Origin: Streptomyces sp. TSRI0107
GTDB lineage: Bacteria > Actinomycetota > Actinomycetes > Streptomycetales > Streptomycetaceae
DNA: 64,000 nt
Assembly: GCF_001905845.1 (NCBI RefSeq)
Contig: NZ_LIVZ01000005.1
Location: 310,001 to 374,000, forward strand
Direction: 5' to 3'
Below are positions 19,626-32,374 of the stretch, one piece after another. The first letter of the stretch is position 1. Each line of letters starts with the position of its first letter. Position numbers and translations under genes: made by a program. The notes under the pieces are model-generated. The model saw only the letters and a program-made list of their open reading frames with translations, was not told where the DNA came from and searched no databases.

Positions 19626-20165
19626 ATGAACATCTGCGTCTTCCTCTCCGCCGCCGACCTCGACGACCGCTACACCCGGCCCGCGCGGGAGTTCGCGAAG
19701 CTCCTGGGCAAGGGCGGGCACACGCTCGTCTGGGGCGGCTCCGACGTCGGCCTGATGAAGGTCGTCGCGGACGGAGTGCAGGAGGCGGGCGGCCGGCTCG
19801 TGGGGGTCTCCGTGGACTTCCTCGCCGCGAAGGCGCGCCCCGGCGCCGACGAGATGGTCGTCGCGCGGGACCTCGCCGAGCGCAAGCGGCTGCTGCTGGA
19901 GAAGTCCGACGCCGTGGTGATCATGGTCGGCGGCACCGGGACGCTCGACGAGGCCACCGAGATCCTGGAGCTGAAGAAGCACGGCAAGACGGAGAAGCCG
20001 GTGGTGCTGCTGAACACCGAGGGCTTCTACGACGGCCTCAAGGAGCAGTTCCGGCGCATGGAGGACGAGGGCTTCCTGCCCCGCCCCCTGACCGACCTGG
20101 TGTTCTTCGCCGAGGAGCCGGTGGGCGCGCTGGCCTACCTGGAGGAGAGCCAGGGCGTGGTCTGA
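19626..20165 (+). CDS. LOG-family protein (TIGR00730; cytokinin-activating-type phosphoribohydrolase)
   Basis: 179 residues of Rossmann-like fold. The signature VGGTGTLDEATEILE (a variant of PGGxGTxxE) and the upstream RK-type segment AERKRLLLEKSDAVVIM place it in the LOG family, whose characterised members hydrolyse nucleoside 5'-monophosphates to base and ribose 5-phosphate. A TACGGT hexamer at 19613-19618, eight bases before the ATG, would give a nearly leaderless mRNA. A physiological role in Streptomyces is unknown. Confidence 0.85.
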   Translation: MNICVFLSAADLDDRYTRPAREFAKLLGKGGHTLVWGGSDVGLMKVVADGVQEAGGRLVGVSVDFLAAKARPGADEMVVARDLAERKRLLLEKSDAVVIMVGGTGTLDEATEILELKKHGKTEKPVVLLNTEGFYDGLKEQFRRMEDEGFLPRPLTDLVFFAEEPVGALAYLEESQGVV

Positions 20166-20192
20166 CCGCGCGGTGATGCGAGCATGGCGGGC

Positions 20193-20882
20193 ATGGCTAC
20201 ACATGTGATCACCGGAGCGGGCTCCGGCATCGGCGCGGCCGTCGCCCGCCGCCTCCACGCGCGCGGGGACGAGCTCTTCCTGCACGCGCGCGACGCGGGC
20301 CGCGCGAAGGAACTGGCGGCCGAGTTCCCCGGCGCGAGGACCCTGGTCGGGGACCTGTCCGATCCCGACAAGCTGAGCTGGGCCTTCTCCCACCAGACGC
20401 TCCCGGACCGGGTGGACTCGCTGCTGCACATCGCCGGCGTGGTGGAGCTGGGCCCGGTCGGCGACCTGACGCCCAAGACCTGGCGCCACCAGCTCAACGT
20501 GAACCTGATCGCGCCCGCCGAGCTGACCCGGCACTTCCTGCCCCAACTGCGCGCCGCCCGCGGCCACGTGGTCTTCGTGAACTCCGGCGCCGGCCTCAAC
20601 GCCCACGCCGACTGGTCCGCGTACGCCGCCTCCAAGCACGGTCTGAAGGCCCTCGCCGACTCCCTGCGCCACGAGGAGCACGCCAACGGGGTCCGGGTCA
20701 CCTCCGTCTACCCGGGCCGCACGGCCAGCCCCATGCAGGCCAAGGTCCACCAGCAGGAGGGCAAGGAGTACGACCCCGCGCGGTGGATCGACCCCGAGTC
20801 GGTCGCCACGACCGTCCTGATGGCGCTGGACCTGCCCAGGGACGCGGAGGTCAACGATCTGACGGTGCGGCCGGGGCGCTGA
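20193..20882 (+). CDS. Short-chain dehydrogenase/reductase
   Basis: 229 residues from the ATG at 20193; an in-frame ATG nine bases upstream is an alternative. The NAD(P)-binding motif TGAGSGIG (residue 7), the catalytic serine in VNSGAGLN and the YAASK active site are present, so the enzyme should be active. The substrate is unknown. It lies 27 bases after the LOG-family gene on the same strand. Confidence 0.88.
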   Translation: MATHVITGAGSGIGAAVARRLHARGDELFLHARDAGRAKELAAEFPGARTLVGDLSDPDKLSWAFSHQTLPDRVDSLLHIAGVVELGPVGDLTPKTWRHQLNVNLIAPAELTRHFLPQLRAARGHVVFVNSGAGLNAHADWSAYAASKHGLKALADSLRHEEHANGVRVTSVYPGRTASPMQAKVHQQEGKEYDPARWIDPESVATTVLMALDLPRDAEVNDLTVRPGR

Positions 20883-20938
20883 GCCGGCCGGGCACGGGGG
20901 CGGGATCCGCGCCGCCGCCGGAGGCATAGGCTTCCCGC

Positions 20939-21946
20939 GTGAGTGAAAACAGCCTGTTCACCCTCGCCCCCGCCACCGGCGTCGGGTCGCTGCCCGGCGG
21001 CGACGCCCGGGAGGCCGCCAAGACCGTCACCGGGTCCTTCGAGGACTTCCCCTTCCTGGCCGAGCTGCCCGCTCGCGGGCCCGGCGCGGACATGATCGGG
21101 CGTACCGCCGGGATGCTCGTCGAGCTGTACGCGCGCGTGGAGCCCAGCGGCTGGCGGATCGGCGACCGGCCGGGGCGCGACACCAAGCGGGCGCGGTCGT
21201 GGCTCGGGGAGGACCTGGACGCACTGGAGGAGTTCACCCAGGACTACGAGGGCCCGCTGAAGGTGCAGGCCGTCGGCCCGTGGACGCTGGCCGCCGCGCT
21301 GGAGCTGAGGAACGGCGAGGCCGCCCTCTCCGACCCCGGCGCCTGCCGCGACCTCGCCGCCTCCCTCGCCGAGGGCCTGCGCCTGCACCTCGACGAGGTG
21401 CGCCGCCGCGTCCCCGGCGCCCGGCTCGTGCTCCAGCTCGACGAGCCGTCCCTCACCGCCGTACTGCGCGGCCAGGTGAAGACCGCCAGCGGCTACCGCA
21501 CCCACCGCGCCGTCGACCGGCAGCTCGTCGAGGCGACCCTGCGCGACGTGATCGGCGTGCACGACGGCGGCCCGGTCGTCGTCCACTCCTGCGCCCCGGA
21601 CGTCCCGTTCGCCCTGCTGCGCCGGGCCGGCGCGGCGGCGCTCTCCTTCGACTTCACACTGCTCACCGAACGTGACGACGACGCGATCGGGGAAGCCGTG
21701 GAGAGCGGTACCCGGCTGTTCGCCGGTGTCGTCCCGAGCACCGACGGCCGATTGTCAGACCCTGCCGGTAGCGTCATGGGTGTCAGGACGCTGTGGCGCA
21801 GGCTGGGGCTGTCACCGGCGCTTCTCGCGGAGGCGGTCACGGTCACGCCGACGTGCGGACTCGCGGGCGCTTCCCCCGAGTACGCGCGCAAGGCCCTCGC
21901 CCACTGCGTCCGGGCGGCGAGATCCCTCGCGGACAACCCTGAGTAA
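20939..21946 (+). CDS. MetE-like methionine synthase family protein (cobalamin-independent, C-terminal domain type)
   Basis: 335 residues from a GTG start. It resembles the catalytic half of cobalamin-independent methionine synthase/UROD-like TIM barrels: ATGVGSLPG near the N-terminus, LQLDEPSLTAVL near residue 170, and VVVHSCAPDVPFALL near 225 (His and Cys in metal-ligand positions). Full-length MetE is over 750 residues, so this is the short stand-alone type whose methyl donor is uncertain. It is followed by ligA after 15 bases. Confidence 0.82.
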   Translation: MSENSLFTLAPATGVGSLPGGDAREAAKTVTGSFEDFPFLAELPARGPGADMIGRTAGMLVELYARVEPSGWRIGDRPGRDTKRARSWLGEDLDALEEFTQDYEGPLKVQAVGPWTLAAALELRNGEAALSDPGACRDLAASLAEGLRLHLDEVRRRVPGARLVLQLDEPSLTAVLRGQVKTASGYRTHRAVDRQLVEATLRDVIGVHDGGPVVVHSCAPDVPFALLRRAGAAALSFDFTLLTERDDDAIGEAVESGTRLFAGVVPSTDGRLSDPAGSVMGVRTLWRRLGLSPALLAEAVTVTPTCGLAGASPEYARKALAHCVRAARSLADNPE

Positions 21947-24154
<2,208 letters not shown>

Positions 24155-24413
24155 CGGTTGAAGACCACCCGATCGGCGCATATCAGATGGATACGGGCGG
24201 GCAGGGCGCATTCGGGCAACCGTCGACGACCGCTGCCCGTGGAAGCCTTCTGCGGCCTACTGTTGAGATGTGCGCCTGCCGTGCCCAGCTGCGGTCGGGG
24301 CATCCCCTGGTCTCGACGGGCACGGGGAAGGGTTTTCCAACGCGGCCGCCGCTGAGGGTTGTCGGCCATCGGGCCGCGTGGCGTGGGCACCGCCGGCTGT
24401 GAGAGGGACGGGA

Positions 24414-26639
24414 ATGGAACCGACCGAGAGCGCCGCCCCGGATTCACGGCTGCGCCGGTTGGCCGGCGTCTGGCGAGGGAGCCGCCGGCCGGCTCGGGGC
24501 GCGGGCACGCAGGAGCGCGCCCCGGGAACCTCCGCCGCGGCGGACGGCCCCGACACCGCCTCCCTGGCCGCCGGACGCGGCACCGGACTGCCGGACACCG
24601 ACACCGAGCGCCACCTGTCCTGGCCCGCGCTGCCCGCGGGCATCGTCGCGGCCGCCGGGTTCGCGCTCGGCGCCGGCTTCCTGCGGGCCTTCACCGGCCA
24701 CCACGCGCTCTTCCCGGCGGGCACGGCCGGCTGGTCGCTGGCCGTGCTGACCGGGATCATCGTCGGCCATCTGGTCCTGCTCGGCCGGGCCCGCTGGTGG
24801 GGCGGCACCGGCTCCGGCGCCGCCCTCACCCTCGCCGTGCTGCTGCTGTACGGCTGGGTGCCGGCCGGCATGGTCAGCCTCACCGTCGTCGTGCTGGTCG
24901 GCATAGCCCGCCGCCACCGCTGGCGGCAGGGCGTCCTCCAGGGCGCGGTGGACATCCTCGGCATCGGCGCCGGCGCCCTGGTCCTCGCCGCCTTCGGCCG
25001 GGTGCCGTCCGTCGAGCACCCCTGGGACCCCGACTCCTGGACGCTCACCACAGCCCCCCAGGTGGTGCTCGCCGCGGCCGGCTACCTGCTGGTGACCCGC
25101 ATCCTGCTGTGGTACCTGCACGCGCCCCGCTCCGGCGGCCTGCCCACCGTCGCCCGCACCGCCCTGGTCAGACAGGGCCTGGTCGCGGTCGCGCTGCTCG
25201 GCATCGCCCCGCTGGTCTGCGTCGTCGCCGCCGCCAAGCCGATCCTGCTGCCGCTGTTCTCCATCCCGCTCATCGCCCTCGACTCCACGCTGTGGATAGC
25301 CCGGGCCCGGGCGGAGGAGCAGCTGCGCGACCCGCTGACCGGGCTGCCCAACCGCCAGTGGCTGCTGGAACGCATCTGGACCGCCCTCGACGAGGCCGAA
25401 CGCCTCGGTGCCCGGGCCGCCCTGATGCTGATCGACCTCGACCGCTTCCGATCGGTCAACGACACCCTGGGGCATCTCGCCGGTGACCGGCTGCTGCTGC
25501 AGACCGCCGACCGGCTGCGGCTGGCCCTGCCGCGCGGCGCGGAGGTCGCCCGGCTCGGCGGTGACGAGTTCGCCGTCTTACTCCCGGTGGCCGACTCCAC
25601 CACCTCCGCCACCCGGATCGCCCGCGGCCTGGTGGCCGCGCTGAGCTCCCCGCTCGACCTCGACGGGCTCACCCTCGTCCTGGAGGCCAGCGCCGGAGTC
25701 GCCGTCTTCCCCGACCACGCCCTCGACGCGGAGGGCATGCTGCGCCGCGCGGACGTGGCGATGTACCAGGCGAAGCGGGACCGCACCGGTGTCGAGGTCT
25801 ACGAGTCCAAGCGCGACTCGAACACCCCCGACCGCCTCGGCCTCCTCGCCGATCTGCGCCGGGCGCTCGACGCCCACGAGGTGCAGCTGCACTACCAGCC
25901 GAAGGTCCGCTTCGACGGCCAGGTGGCCGGCCTGGAGGCACTGGTCCGCTGGGTGCACCCGGAGCGCGGCAAGGTCCCGCCGGACGAGTTCATAGCGATC
26001 GCCGAGTCCTCCGGGCTGATGCCCGTCCTCACCGAGTACGTGCTGGAGACGGCGCTCGGCCAGGTCGCCCGGTGGCGCTCCCAGGGCCTCTACGTCCCGG
26101 TCGCCGTCAACGTCTCCCCGCGCGACGTCCACACCCCCGGCTTCGCCGGCTCCGTCGCCGCCCGCCTCGCCCGGCACGGCGTCCCGGCGGGCGCCCTCCA
26201 GCTCGAGATCACCGAACACGTCCTGCTGGAGGACCCGCAGCGCGCCGCCGACACCCTCGCCGGCCTCACCGGCCACGGCGTGAAGATGTCCCTGGACGAC
26301 TTCGGCACGGGCTACTCCTCCCTCGTCCATCTGCGCCGGCTCCCGGTGAGCGAGCTGAAGATCGACCGCTCCTTCGTCGCCCGCCTCGCCGTCGACACGG
26401 AGGACGCCGAGATCGTCCGCTGCACGGTCGACCTGGCCCACTCCCTGGGCCTGCTGGTGGTCGCCGAGGGCGTCGAGGACGACGAGACCTGGGAGCGCCT
26501 GCGCGACCTGGGCTGCGACGCCGTACAGGGCTGGCTGGTGGCCGCGGCGATGCCGCCCGAGGAGACCACGGCCTGGCTCCGCGCCCGCGGCTCCCGCGGC
26601 TGGCAGCGCCCGAAGGCGGCGCTTCCGGCGGCCGAGTGA
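24414..26639 (+). CDS. rmdB: Membrane GGDEF-EAL c-di-GMP protein, probable RmdB
   Basis: 741 residues. The N-terminal 65 residues are soluble and several membrane helices follow (about 68-295). The GGDEF domain (about 300-470) has an intact GGDEF near residue 381 but no RxxD inhibitory site. The EAL domain (about 480-730) keeps LEALVRW (near 508), the ITE segment and DDFGTGYSSL (near 627), so phosphodiesterase activity is expected. Position and architecture match S. coelicolor SCO5495 RmdB, a c-di-GMP phosphodiesterase affecting development; this identification is from memory of gene order. GAGAGGGACGGGA precedes the ATG. Confidence 0.85.
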   Translation: MEPTESAAPDSRLRRLAGVWRGSRRPARGAGTQERAPGTSAAADGPDTASLAAGRGTGLPDTDTERHLSWPALPAGIVAAAGFALGAGFLRAFTGHHALFPAGTAGWSLAVLTGIIVGHLVLLGRARWWGGTGSGAALTLAVLLLYGWVPAGMVSLTVVVLVGIARRHRWRQGVLQGAVDILGIGAGALVLAAFGRVPSVEHPWDPDSWTLTTAPQVVLAAAGYLLVTRILLWYLHAPRSGGLPTVARTALVRQGLVAVALLGIAPLVCVVAAAKPILLPLFSIPLIALDSTLWIARARAEEQLRDPLTGLPNRQWLLERIWTALDEAERLGARAALMLIDLDRFRSVNDTLGHLAGDRLLLQTADRLRLALPRGAEVARLGGDEFAVLLPVADSTTSATRIARGLVAALSSPLDLDGLTLVLEASAGVAVFPDHALDAEGMLRRADVAMYQAKRDRTGVEVYESKRDSNTPDRLGLLADLRRALDAHEVQLHYQPKVRFDGQVAGLEALVRWVHPERGKVPPDEFIAIAESSGLMPVLTEYVLETALGQVARWRSQGLYVPVAVNVSPRDVHTPGFAGSVAARLARHGVPAGALQLEITEHVLLEDPQRAADTLAGLTGHGVKMSLDDFGTGYSSLVHLRRLPVSELKIDRSFVARLAVDTEDAEIVRCTVDLAHSLGLLVVAEGVEDDETWERLRDLGCDAVQGWLVAAAMPPEETTAWLRARGSRGWQRPKAALPAAE

Positions 26640-26647
26640 GGTGGGGA

Positions 26648-27142
26648 ATGTCGCTCTTCGTGCCCGATTTCGATGAGCCGGTGATCGTCCGGGACGCCGA
26701 CGCCGAGACGCTCGGCGGTGCCCCGGTCGCCGTGCGGCTGCTGGCCGACAGCAGCGCCTCGGGCGGGGCGCTGTCCACGGTGCGGGTCACGCTGACCGAC
26801 GGCGCCGACGGGGCCCGCCCGCATCTGCACAAGGGCTCGGCGGAGATGTTCTTCCTGCTCGACGGCGAGGCCAGGCTGCTGGCCGGCGACGACGTGGTCA
26901 CCGCCGGGCGCGGCGACCTGGTGATCGTCCCGCCGGGCATGCCCCACGCCTTCGCCGCCGCGCCCGGCACCGACGCCGACCTGCTGATCGTCATCACACC
27001 GGGCGTCGAACGCTTCGAGTACTTCCGCCACCTCCAGCGCGTCCGCCTCGGCGAGGCCACCCCGGAGAGCCTCCTCCAGGTGCAGGAGCTGTACGACAAC
27101 CACTTCCTGCACAGCGAGGCCTGGGAGGCGCGCCGAAGGTGA
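26648..27142 (+). CDS. Cupin-domain protein
   Basis: 164 residues from the ATG at 26648, only eight bases after the GGDEF-EAL gene, with GAGGTGGGG as ribosome binding site inside the gap. It is a single cupin barrel: motif 1 GARPHLHKGSAEMFFLLDGEARL (two His and a Glu as metal ligands) and motif 2 GDLVIVPPGMPHAFAAAPG. The C-terminal 45 residues are helical. The close spacing implies co-transcription with the upstream c-di-GMP enzyme, although a functional link is not evident. Confidence 0.85.
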   Translation: MSLFVPDFDEPVIVRDADAETLGGAPVAVRLLADSSASGGALSTVRVTLTDGADGARPHLHKGSAEMFFLLDGEARLLAGDDVVTAGRGDLVIVPPGMPHAFAAAPGTDADLLIVITPGVERFEYFRHLQRVRLGEATPESLLQVQELYDNHFLHSEAWEARRR

Positions 27143-27192
27143 TGTGGCGGGCCCCGCGGGAAACCGTTTCACGGGCATGGCTTCCCGCCCCA

Positions 27193-27212
27193 TAGGATTA
27201 GGACCTGTCCTA
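27193..27212 (+). promoter_or_regulatory. Promoter -10 and overlapping palindrome upstream of gatC
   Basis: TAGGAT at 27193-27198 is a good HrdB-type -10 box. It is followed directly by the perfect palindrome TAGGACCTGTCCTA (27199-27212), which would cover the transcription start. No clear -35 box is seen. The position suggests either an operator at +1 or a 5'-terminal hairpin in the gatCAB mRNA. Confidence 0.5.
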
Positions 27213-27250
27213 GGCCCAAACCACCCACACTCACCCCAGAGGATCGCTGC

Positions 27251-27547
27251 ATGCCTGGCATCACGCGCGAGGAGGTCGCCCACCTCGCCCGGCTGGCGCG
27301 TCTGGAGCTGAAGCCCGAAGAGCTCGACCACTTCGCGGGACAGCTGGACGACATCATCGGCGCGGTCGCCCGCGTCAGCGAGGTCGCCGACCAAGACGTA
27401 CCGCCGACCTCGCACCCGCTCCCGCTGACGAACGTCATGCGTCCGGACGAGGTCCGCCCGTCGCTCACCCCCGAGCAGGCGCTCTCCGGCGCCCCGGCCC
27501 AGGAGCAGCAGCGTTTCAAGGTGCCGCAGATCCTGGGGGAGGAGTAA
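27251..27547 (+). CDS. gatC: Asp-tRNA(Asn)/Glu-tRNA(Gln) amidotransferase subunit C
   Basis: 98 residues, the normal GatC size. The start [20 protein letters not shown] and the C-terminal region with [11 protein letters not shown] are family hallmarks. GatC wraps around the GatA-GatB interface and stabilises the enzyme that converts Glu-tRNA(Gln) and Asp-tRNA(Asn) to the cognate amides. AGAGGATCGCTGC precedes the ATG. gatA follows after six bases. Confidence 0.96.
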   Translation: MPGITREEVAHLARLARLELKPEELDHFAGQLDDIIGAVARVSEVADQDVPPTSHPLPLTNVMRPDEVRPSLTPEQALSGAPAQEQQRFKVPQILGEE

Positions 27548-27553
27548 TCCGCC

Positions 27554-29043
<1,490 letters not shown>

Positions 29044-29047
<4 letters not shown>

Positions 29048-29283
29048 GTGCACTGTCCAAGGCCAAGGGCTTCAAGAAGTCCCGTTCCGGTCTGTACATC
29101 TCGATGGCCACGTCGGCGTTCGGCGCCGTCGGGGTCTACAAGCAGATCAAGAAGGCCCGTGGCGAGAACGACACGCTGCGGCTGCTCGACGCCGTGGTGA
29201 CCGGCGCCGCGGTCGTCACCAACCTCGCCATTCTCTACCGCGAGCTGAAGCGGCTGGGCGACGACGACGTCCTGCTGGGCTGA
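29044..29283 (+). CDS. Small conserved-looking protein between gatA and gatB
   Basis: 79 residues from a GTG that overlaps the gatA stop (GTGA). The N-terminus is basic ([15 protein letters not shown]), followed by one weakly hydrophobic segment ([14 protein letters not shown]), a charged middle ([11 protein letters not shown]) and a second hydrophobic stretch ([19 protein letters not shown]). No family is recognised. gatB begins 15 bases after it, so it is translated within the amidotransferase operon. It could be a membrane-associated accessory factor or an unrelated passenger. Confidence 0.8.
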
Positions 29284-29298
29284 GAGGGAAGTTTCACC

Positions 29299-30813
29299 GT
29301 GACCACCACGACCGACCTGGTGTCGTACGAGGACGCGCTGGCGTCGTACGACCCCGTCATGGGCCTCGAGGTCCATGTCGAACTCGGCACCAAGACCAAG
29401 ATGTTCTGCGGTTGCTCGACCGCGCTCGGTCAGGACGCCAACACCCAGACCTGCCCGGTCTGCCTCGGCCTGCCCGGCGCGCTCCCGGTCGTCAACGCGA
29501 CCGGCGTCGAGTCCGCCATCAAGATCGGTCTCGCGCTGAACTGCGAGATCGCCGAGTGGTGCCGCTTCGCCCGGAAGAACTACTTCTATCCGGACATGCC
29601 GAAGAACTTCCAGACCTCCCAGTACGACGAGCCGATCGCCTTCAACGGCTACCTCGACGTGCAGCTGGAGGACGGCGAGACCTTCCGCGTGGAGATCGAG
29701 CGCGCCCACATGGAGGAGGACACCGGCAAGTCGACCCACGTCGGCGGCGCCACCGGCCGTATCCACGGCGCGTCCCACTCCCTGCTCGACTACAACCGCG
29801 CGGGCATCCCGCTCATCGAGATCGTCACCAAGCCGATCGTCGGTGCCGGGGAGCGCGCTCCCGAGGTCGCCCGCGCGTACGTGCGTGAGCTGCGCGAGGT
29901 CATCCGCGCGCTCGGCGTCTCCGAGGCCCGTATGGAGATGGGCCAGATGCGCTGCGACGTGAACCTGTCGCTGATGCCGAAGGGCGCCGAGAAGTTCGGC
30001 ACCCGGTCGGAGACGAAGAACGTGAACTCGCTGCGGTCCGTGGAGCGCGCGGCCCGCTTCGAGATCCAGCGCCACGCGGCCGTGCTGTCCTCGGGCGGCA
30101 CGATCATCCAGGAGACCCGCCACTTCCACGAGGACACCGGGTCGACGACCTCGGGCCGCGTGAAGGAGGAGGCCGAGGACTACCGGTACTTCCCGGAGCC
30201 CGACCTGGTGCCGGTCGCCCCGTCGCGCGAGTGGGTCGAGGAGATCCGCGCCGGTCTGCCCGAGCTGCCGCTGGTCCGCCGCAACCGGCTCCGCGAGGAG
30301 TGGGGGATCTCCGGCACCGACATGCAGGCGATCCTCAACGCCGGTGCCCTGGAGCCGATCGTCGCCACGATCGACGCCGGCGCCGACGCCGCGGCCGCCC
30401 GCAAGTGGTGGATGGGTGAACTGGCCCGCAGCGCCAACGAGTCCGGCAAGGCGCTGGACGAGCTGGCCATCACGCCGGAGCAGGTCGCGCGGGTCACCGA
30501 GCTGGTGACCAAGGGCGACCTGAACGACAAGCTGGCCCGTCAGGTCATCGAGGGCGTCCTCGCGGGCGAGGGCACCCCGGACGAGGTCGTCGAGAAGCGC
30601 GGTCTGAAGGTCGTCTCCGACGAGGGCGCGCTCACCGCCGCCGTCGACGAGGCGATCGCCGGCAACCCGGGCGTCGCCGACAAGATCCGCGGCGGCAAGG
30701 TGGCCGCGGCCGGCGCCCTGGTCGGCGCGGTCATGAAGGCCACCCGCGGCCAGGCGGACGCGGCGCGCGTCAAGGAGCTGATCCTGGAGAAGCTGGGCGT
30801 CAGCGAGGGCTGA
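29299..30813 (+). CDS. gatB: Asp-tRNA(Asn)/Glu-tRNA(Gln) amidotransferase subunit B
   Basis: 504 residues from a GTG start with GAGGGAAG upstream. GatB binds the misacylated tRNA and activates its side chain with ATP. The GatB core ([29 protein letters not shown], zinc cysteines in CGC...CPVC) is followed by the YqeY-like helical tail domain (about 350-504). It completes the gatC-gatA-gatB operon, which ends at a strong hairpin 24 bases downstream. Confidence 0.97.
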   Translation: MTTTTDLVSYEDALASYDPVMGLEVHVELGTKTKMFCGCSTALGQDANTQTCPVCLGLPGALPVVNATGVESAIKIGLALNCEIAEWCRFARKNYFYPDMPKNFQTSQYDEPIAFNGYLDVQLEDGETFRVEIERAHMEEDTGKSTHVGGATGRIHGASHSLLDYNRAGIPLIEIVTKPIVGAGERAPEVARAYVRELREVIRALGVSEARMEMGQMRCDVNLSLMPKGAEKFGTRSETKNVNSLRSVERAARFEIQRHAAVLSSGGTIIQETRHFHEDTGSTTSGRVKEEAEDYRYFPEPDLVPVAPSREWVEEIRAGLPELPLVRRNRLREEWGISGTDMQAILNAGALEPIVATIDAGADAAAARKWWMGELARSANESGKALDELAITPEQVARVTELVTKGDLNDKLARQVIEGVLAGEGTPDEVVEKRGLKVVSDEGALTAAVDEAIAGNPGVADKIRGGKVAAAGALVGAVMKATRGQADAARVKELILEKLGVSEG

Positions 30814-30837
30814 GTCACCGAGCCCGTTCTCACGGCC

Positions 30838-30875
30838 CCAGGGGGGATGCATCGGTTGCGATGCATCCCCCCTGG
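30838..30875. terminator. Bidirectional terminator between gatB and a methyltransferase gene
   Basis: A perfect 17-bp stem (30838-30854 with 30859-30875) with a GTTG loop, built on CCAGGGGGGATGCATCG. There is no T-tract, as is common for Streptomyces terminators. It lies between convergent genes and can serve both. Confidence 0.85.
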
Positions 30876-30883
30876 GTGTGTCA

Positions 30884-31708
30884 TCAGCCGTGTTCCGGCA
30901 GGCGGCGGCCCACCACGCGCGCGAAGCCCAGCGCCCGGCCCCGGTCCACGCGCAGCATCTCGGCGCACCGGCCGGCCATCCGCACATGCCACTCGTCACG
31001 GCTCTCGTCGGCGACCACCTCGCACCACAGCAGCCACTCGCGCCAGCCGTCGGTCAGCCAGTCGGCCGTCTCCACCGCCACCGCCCCGCTGCGGGTCCAG
31101 TGGCGGCGCCACCAGGCGGGGGAGTGGAAGCACCAGAAGTCCGGCTCCCACCACGGCGTGAGGTGCCCGGGCGGCTGGACGCCCTCCGGCTCCTCCCGCA
31201 GCGACGGTACGACGACCCCGATCCGCCCGCCCGGCTTCAGCAGCCGGGTCAGCGACGGCAGGTACAGGTCGTCGGTGCCGAAGTACTGGTACGCGTCCAC
31301 GGAGACGATCGCGTCGAAGCTCCCGTCGCCGAACGGCAGGTCGTGCGCCTCGGCGTGCACCGGGAGCACCAGGTCGGCGACGCCCGCCTCGGCGATCCGC
31401 GCGGCGTTGTCCTCCGGCCTGATCCACAGGTCGGCGGCGGTGACCTGGACGCCGTACTCCTTGGCGAGGAACACGGACGTCATGGCGCGTCCGCAGCCGA
31501 GGTCGAGGACGCGGGCGCCGGGCGGCAGGGCGTCGAGGCCGAGGGCCGGGGCCAGCCACTCCAGCAGCCACAGCGCGTTCGGGCCCATCTGGTTCTCGAC
31601 GGTCCAGCGGGCGTCGTAGCCGTTGCTGCGCGGGTACCGGGGGAGGGTGACCCGCTCAGTCAGCGGGGTGTTCGAGGTCTTCGAGGTCCTGGAAGCGGTG
31701 TCGGACAT
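30884..31708 (-). CDS. SAM-dependent methyltransferase
   Basis: 274 residues. Class I Rossmann fold with motif I VLDLGCGRAMTSVFLA (near residue 70), acidic motif II VTAADLWI, and motif IV-like SFDAIVSVDAYQYFG. The C-terminal third is rich in tryptophan (PWWEPDFWCFHSPAWWRRHW), unusual for simple small-molecule methyltransferases. The substrate is unknown. It begins at the ATG at 31708 and is divergent from a small membrane protein gene. Confidence 0.85.
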   Translation of the reverse strand: MSDTASRTSKTSNTPLTERVTLPRYPRSNGYDARWTVENQMGPNALWLLEWLAPALGLDALPPGARVLDLGCGRAMTSVFLAKEYGVQVTAADLWIRPEDNAARIAEAGVADLVLPVHAEAHDLPFGDGSFDAIVSVDAYQYFGTDDLYLPSLTRLLKPGGRIGVVVPSLREEPEGVQPPGHLTPWWEPDFWCFHSPAWWRRHWTRSGAVAVETADWLTDGWREWLLWCEVVADESRDEWHVRMAGRCAEMLRVDRGRALGFARVVGRRLPEHG

Positions 31709-31898
31709 CGGTGAACGGGCTCCTTGAGTCCTGGAGAACGAACAGGATTGCGTCGAAGCTCGTCCGGACCATCAAACAATGCACCCACTTCGGCAGGGCG
31801 GCGCGCGGGCCGCGGTGTGCTGGACCGGCGGACGCTACCAGCCGGTGGACCGGCCCCGCACCCGGATTTCCCAGCCGTACGCGCTACGCTGCCGCGGC

Positions 31899-32171
31899 AT
31901 GAGTGGACGCGCTGATTCCGAGATGACCGAGGCGCGGCGGGCCCGCTGGACCGCCGCCGGAACCGGAGCGGTGCTGACGCTCGCCGGGCTCGCCGCGTCC
32001 GGACTGCGCCTCGCCGACGCCGCCCCGGCGCTCGTCCCGGCCGCCTACGCCCTCGGCGCCGCCGTGTGCGCCGTCGGGGCCGTACTGGGGTCCAGGGGCC
32101 GCACCCGGCGGGCCCTGTGGCTGCTCATAGCCGGGGTGATGGTGATGGCGTTGGGCGACCAGTTCGACTGA
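31899..32171 (+). CDS. Small membrane protein
   Basis: 90 residues with three predicted membrane helices (GTGAVLTLAGLAASGL, ALVPAAYALGAAVCAVGAVLG, ALWLLIAGVMVMALGD). No family is recognised. The ATG at 31899 follows a TACGCT hexamer (31885-31890) with eight bases between, consistent with a leaderless transcript; no ribosome binding site is visible. Confidence 0.65.
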   Translation: MSGRADSEMTEARRARWTAAGTGAVLTLAGLAASGLRLADAAPALVPAAYALGAAVCAVGAVLGSRGRTRRALWLLIAGVMVMALGDQFD

Positions 32172-32374
32172 GCTTTCAGGTCCGGACGCCGGGCCCGAGG
32201 CCCCGTGTCAGGTCCCCGTAAAGACGTGTGAACAAGCGCACGAAACGGCCAAACGATCACCTCTGCCTGCAAGAGTGGCCTCGCAGTTGCTCATATGTTC
32301 TTTGCGGGCCTTCAGTACACGCACGACTGTTCCCGGCCAAAGATCCACATGTCACCACTTCCGGGAGCACGTTC

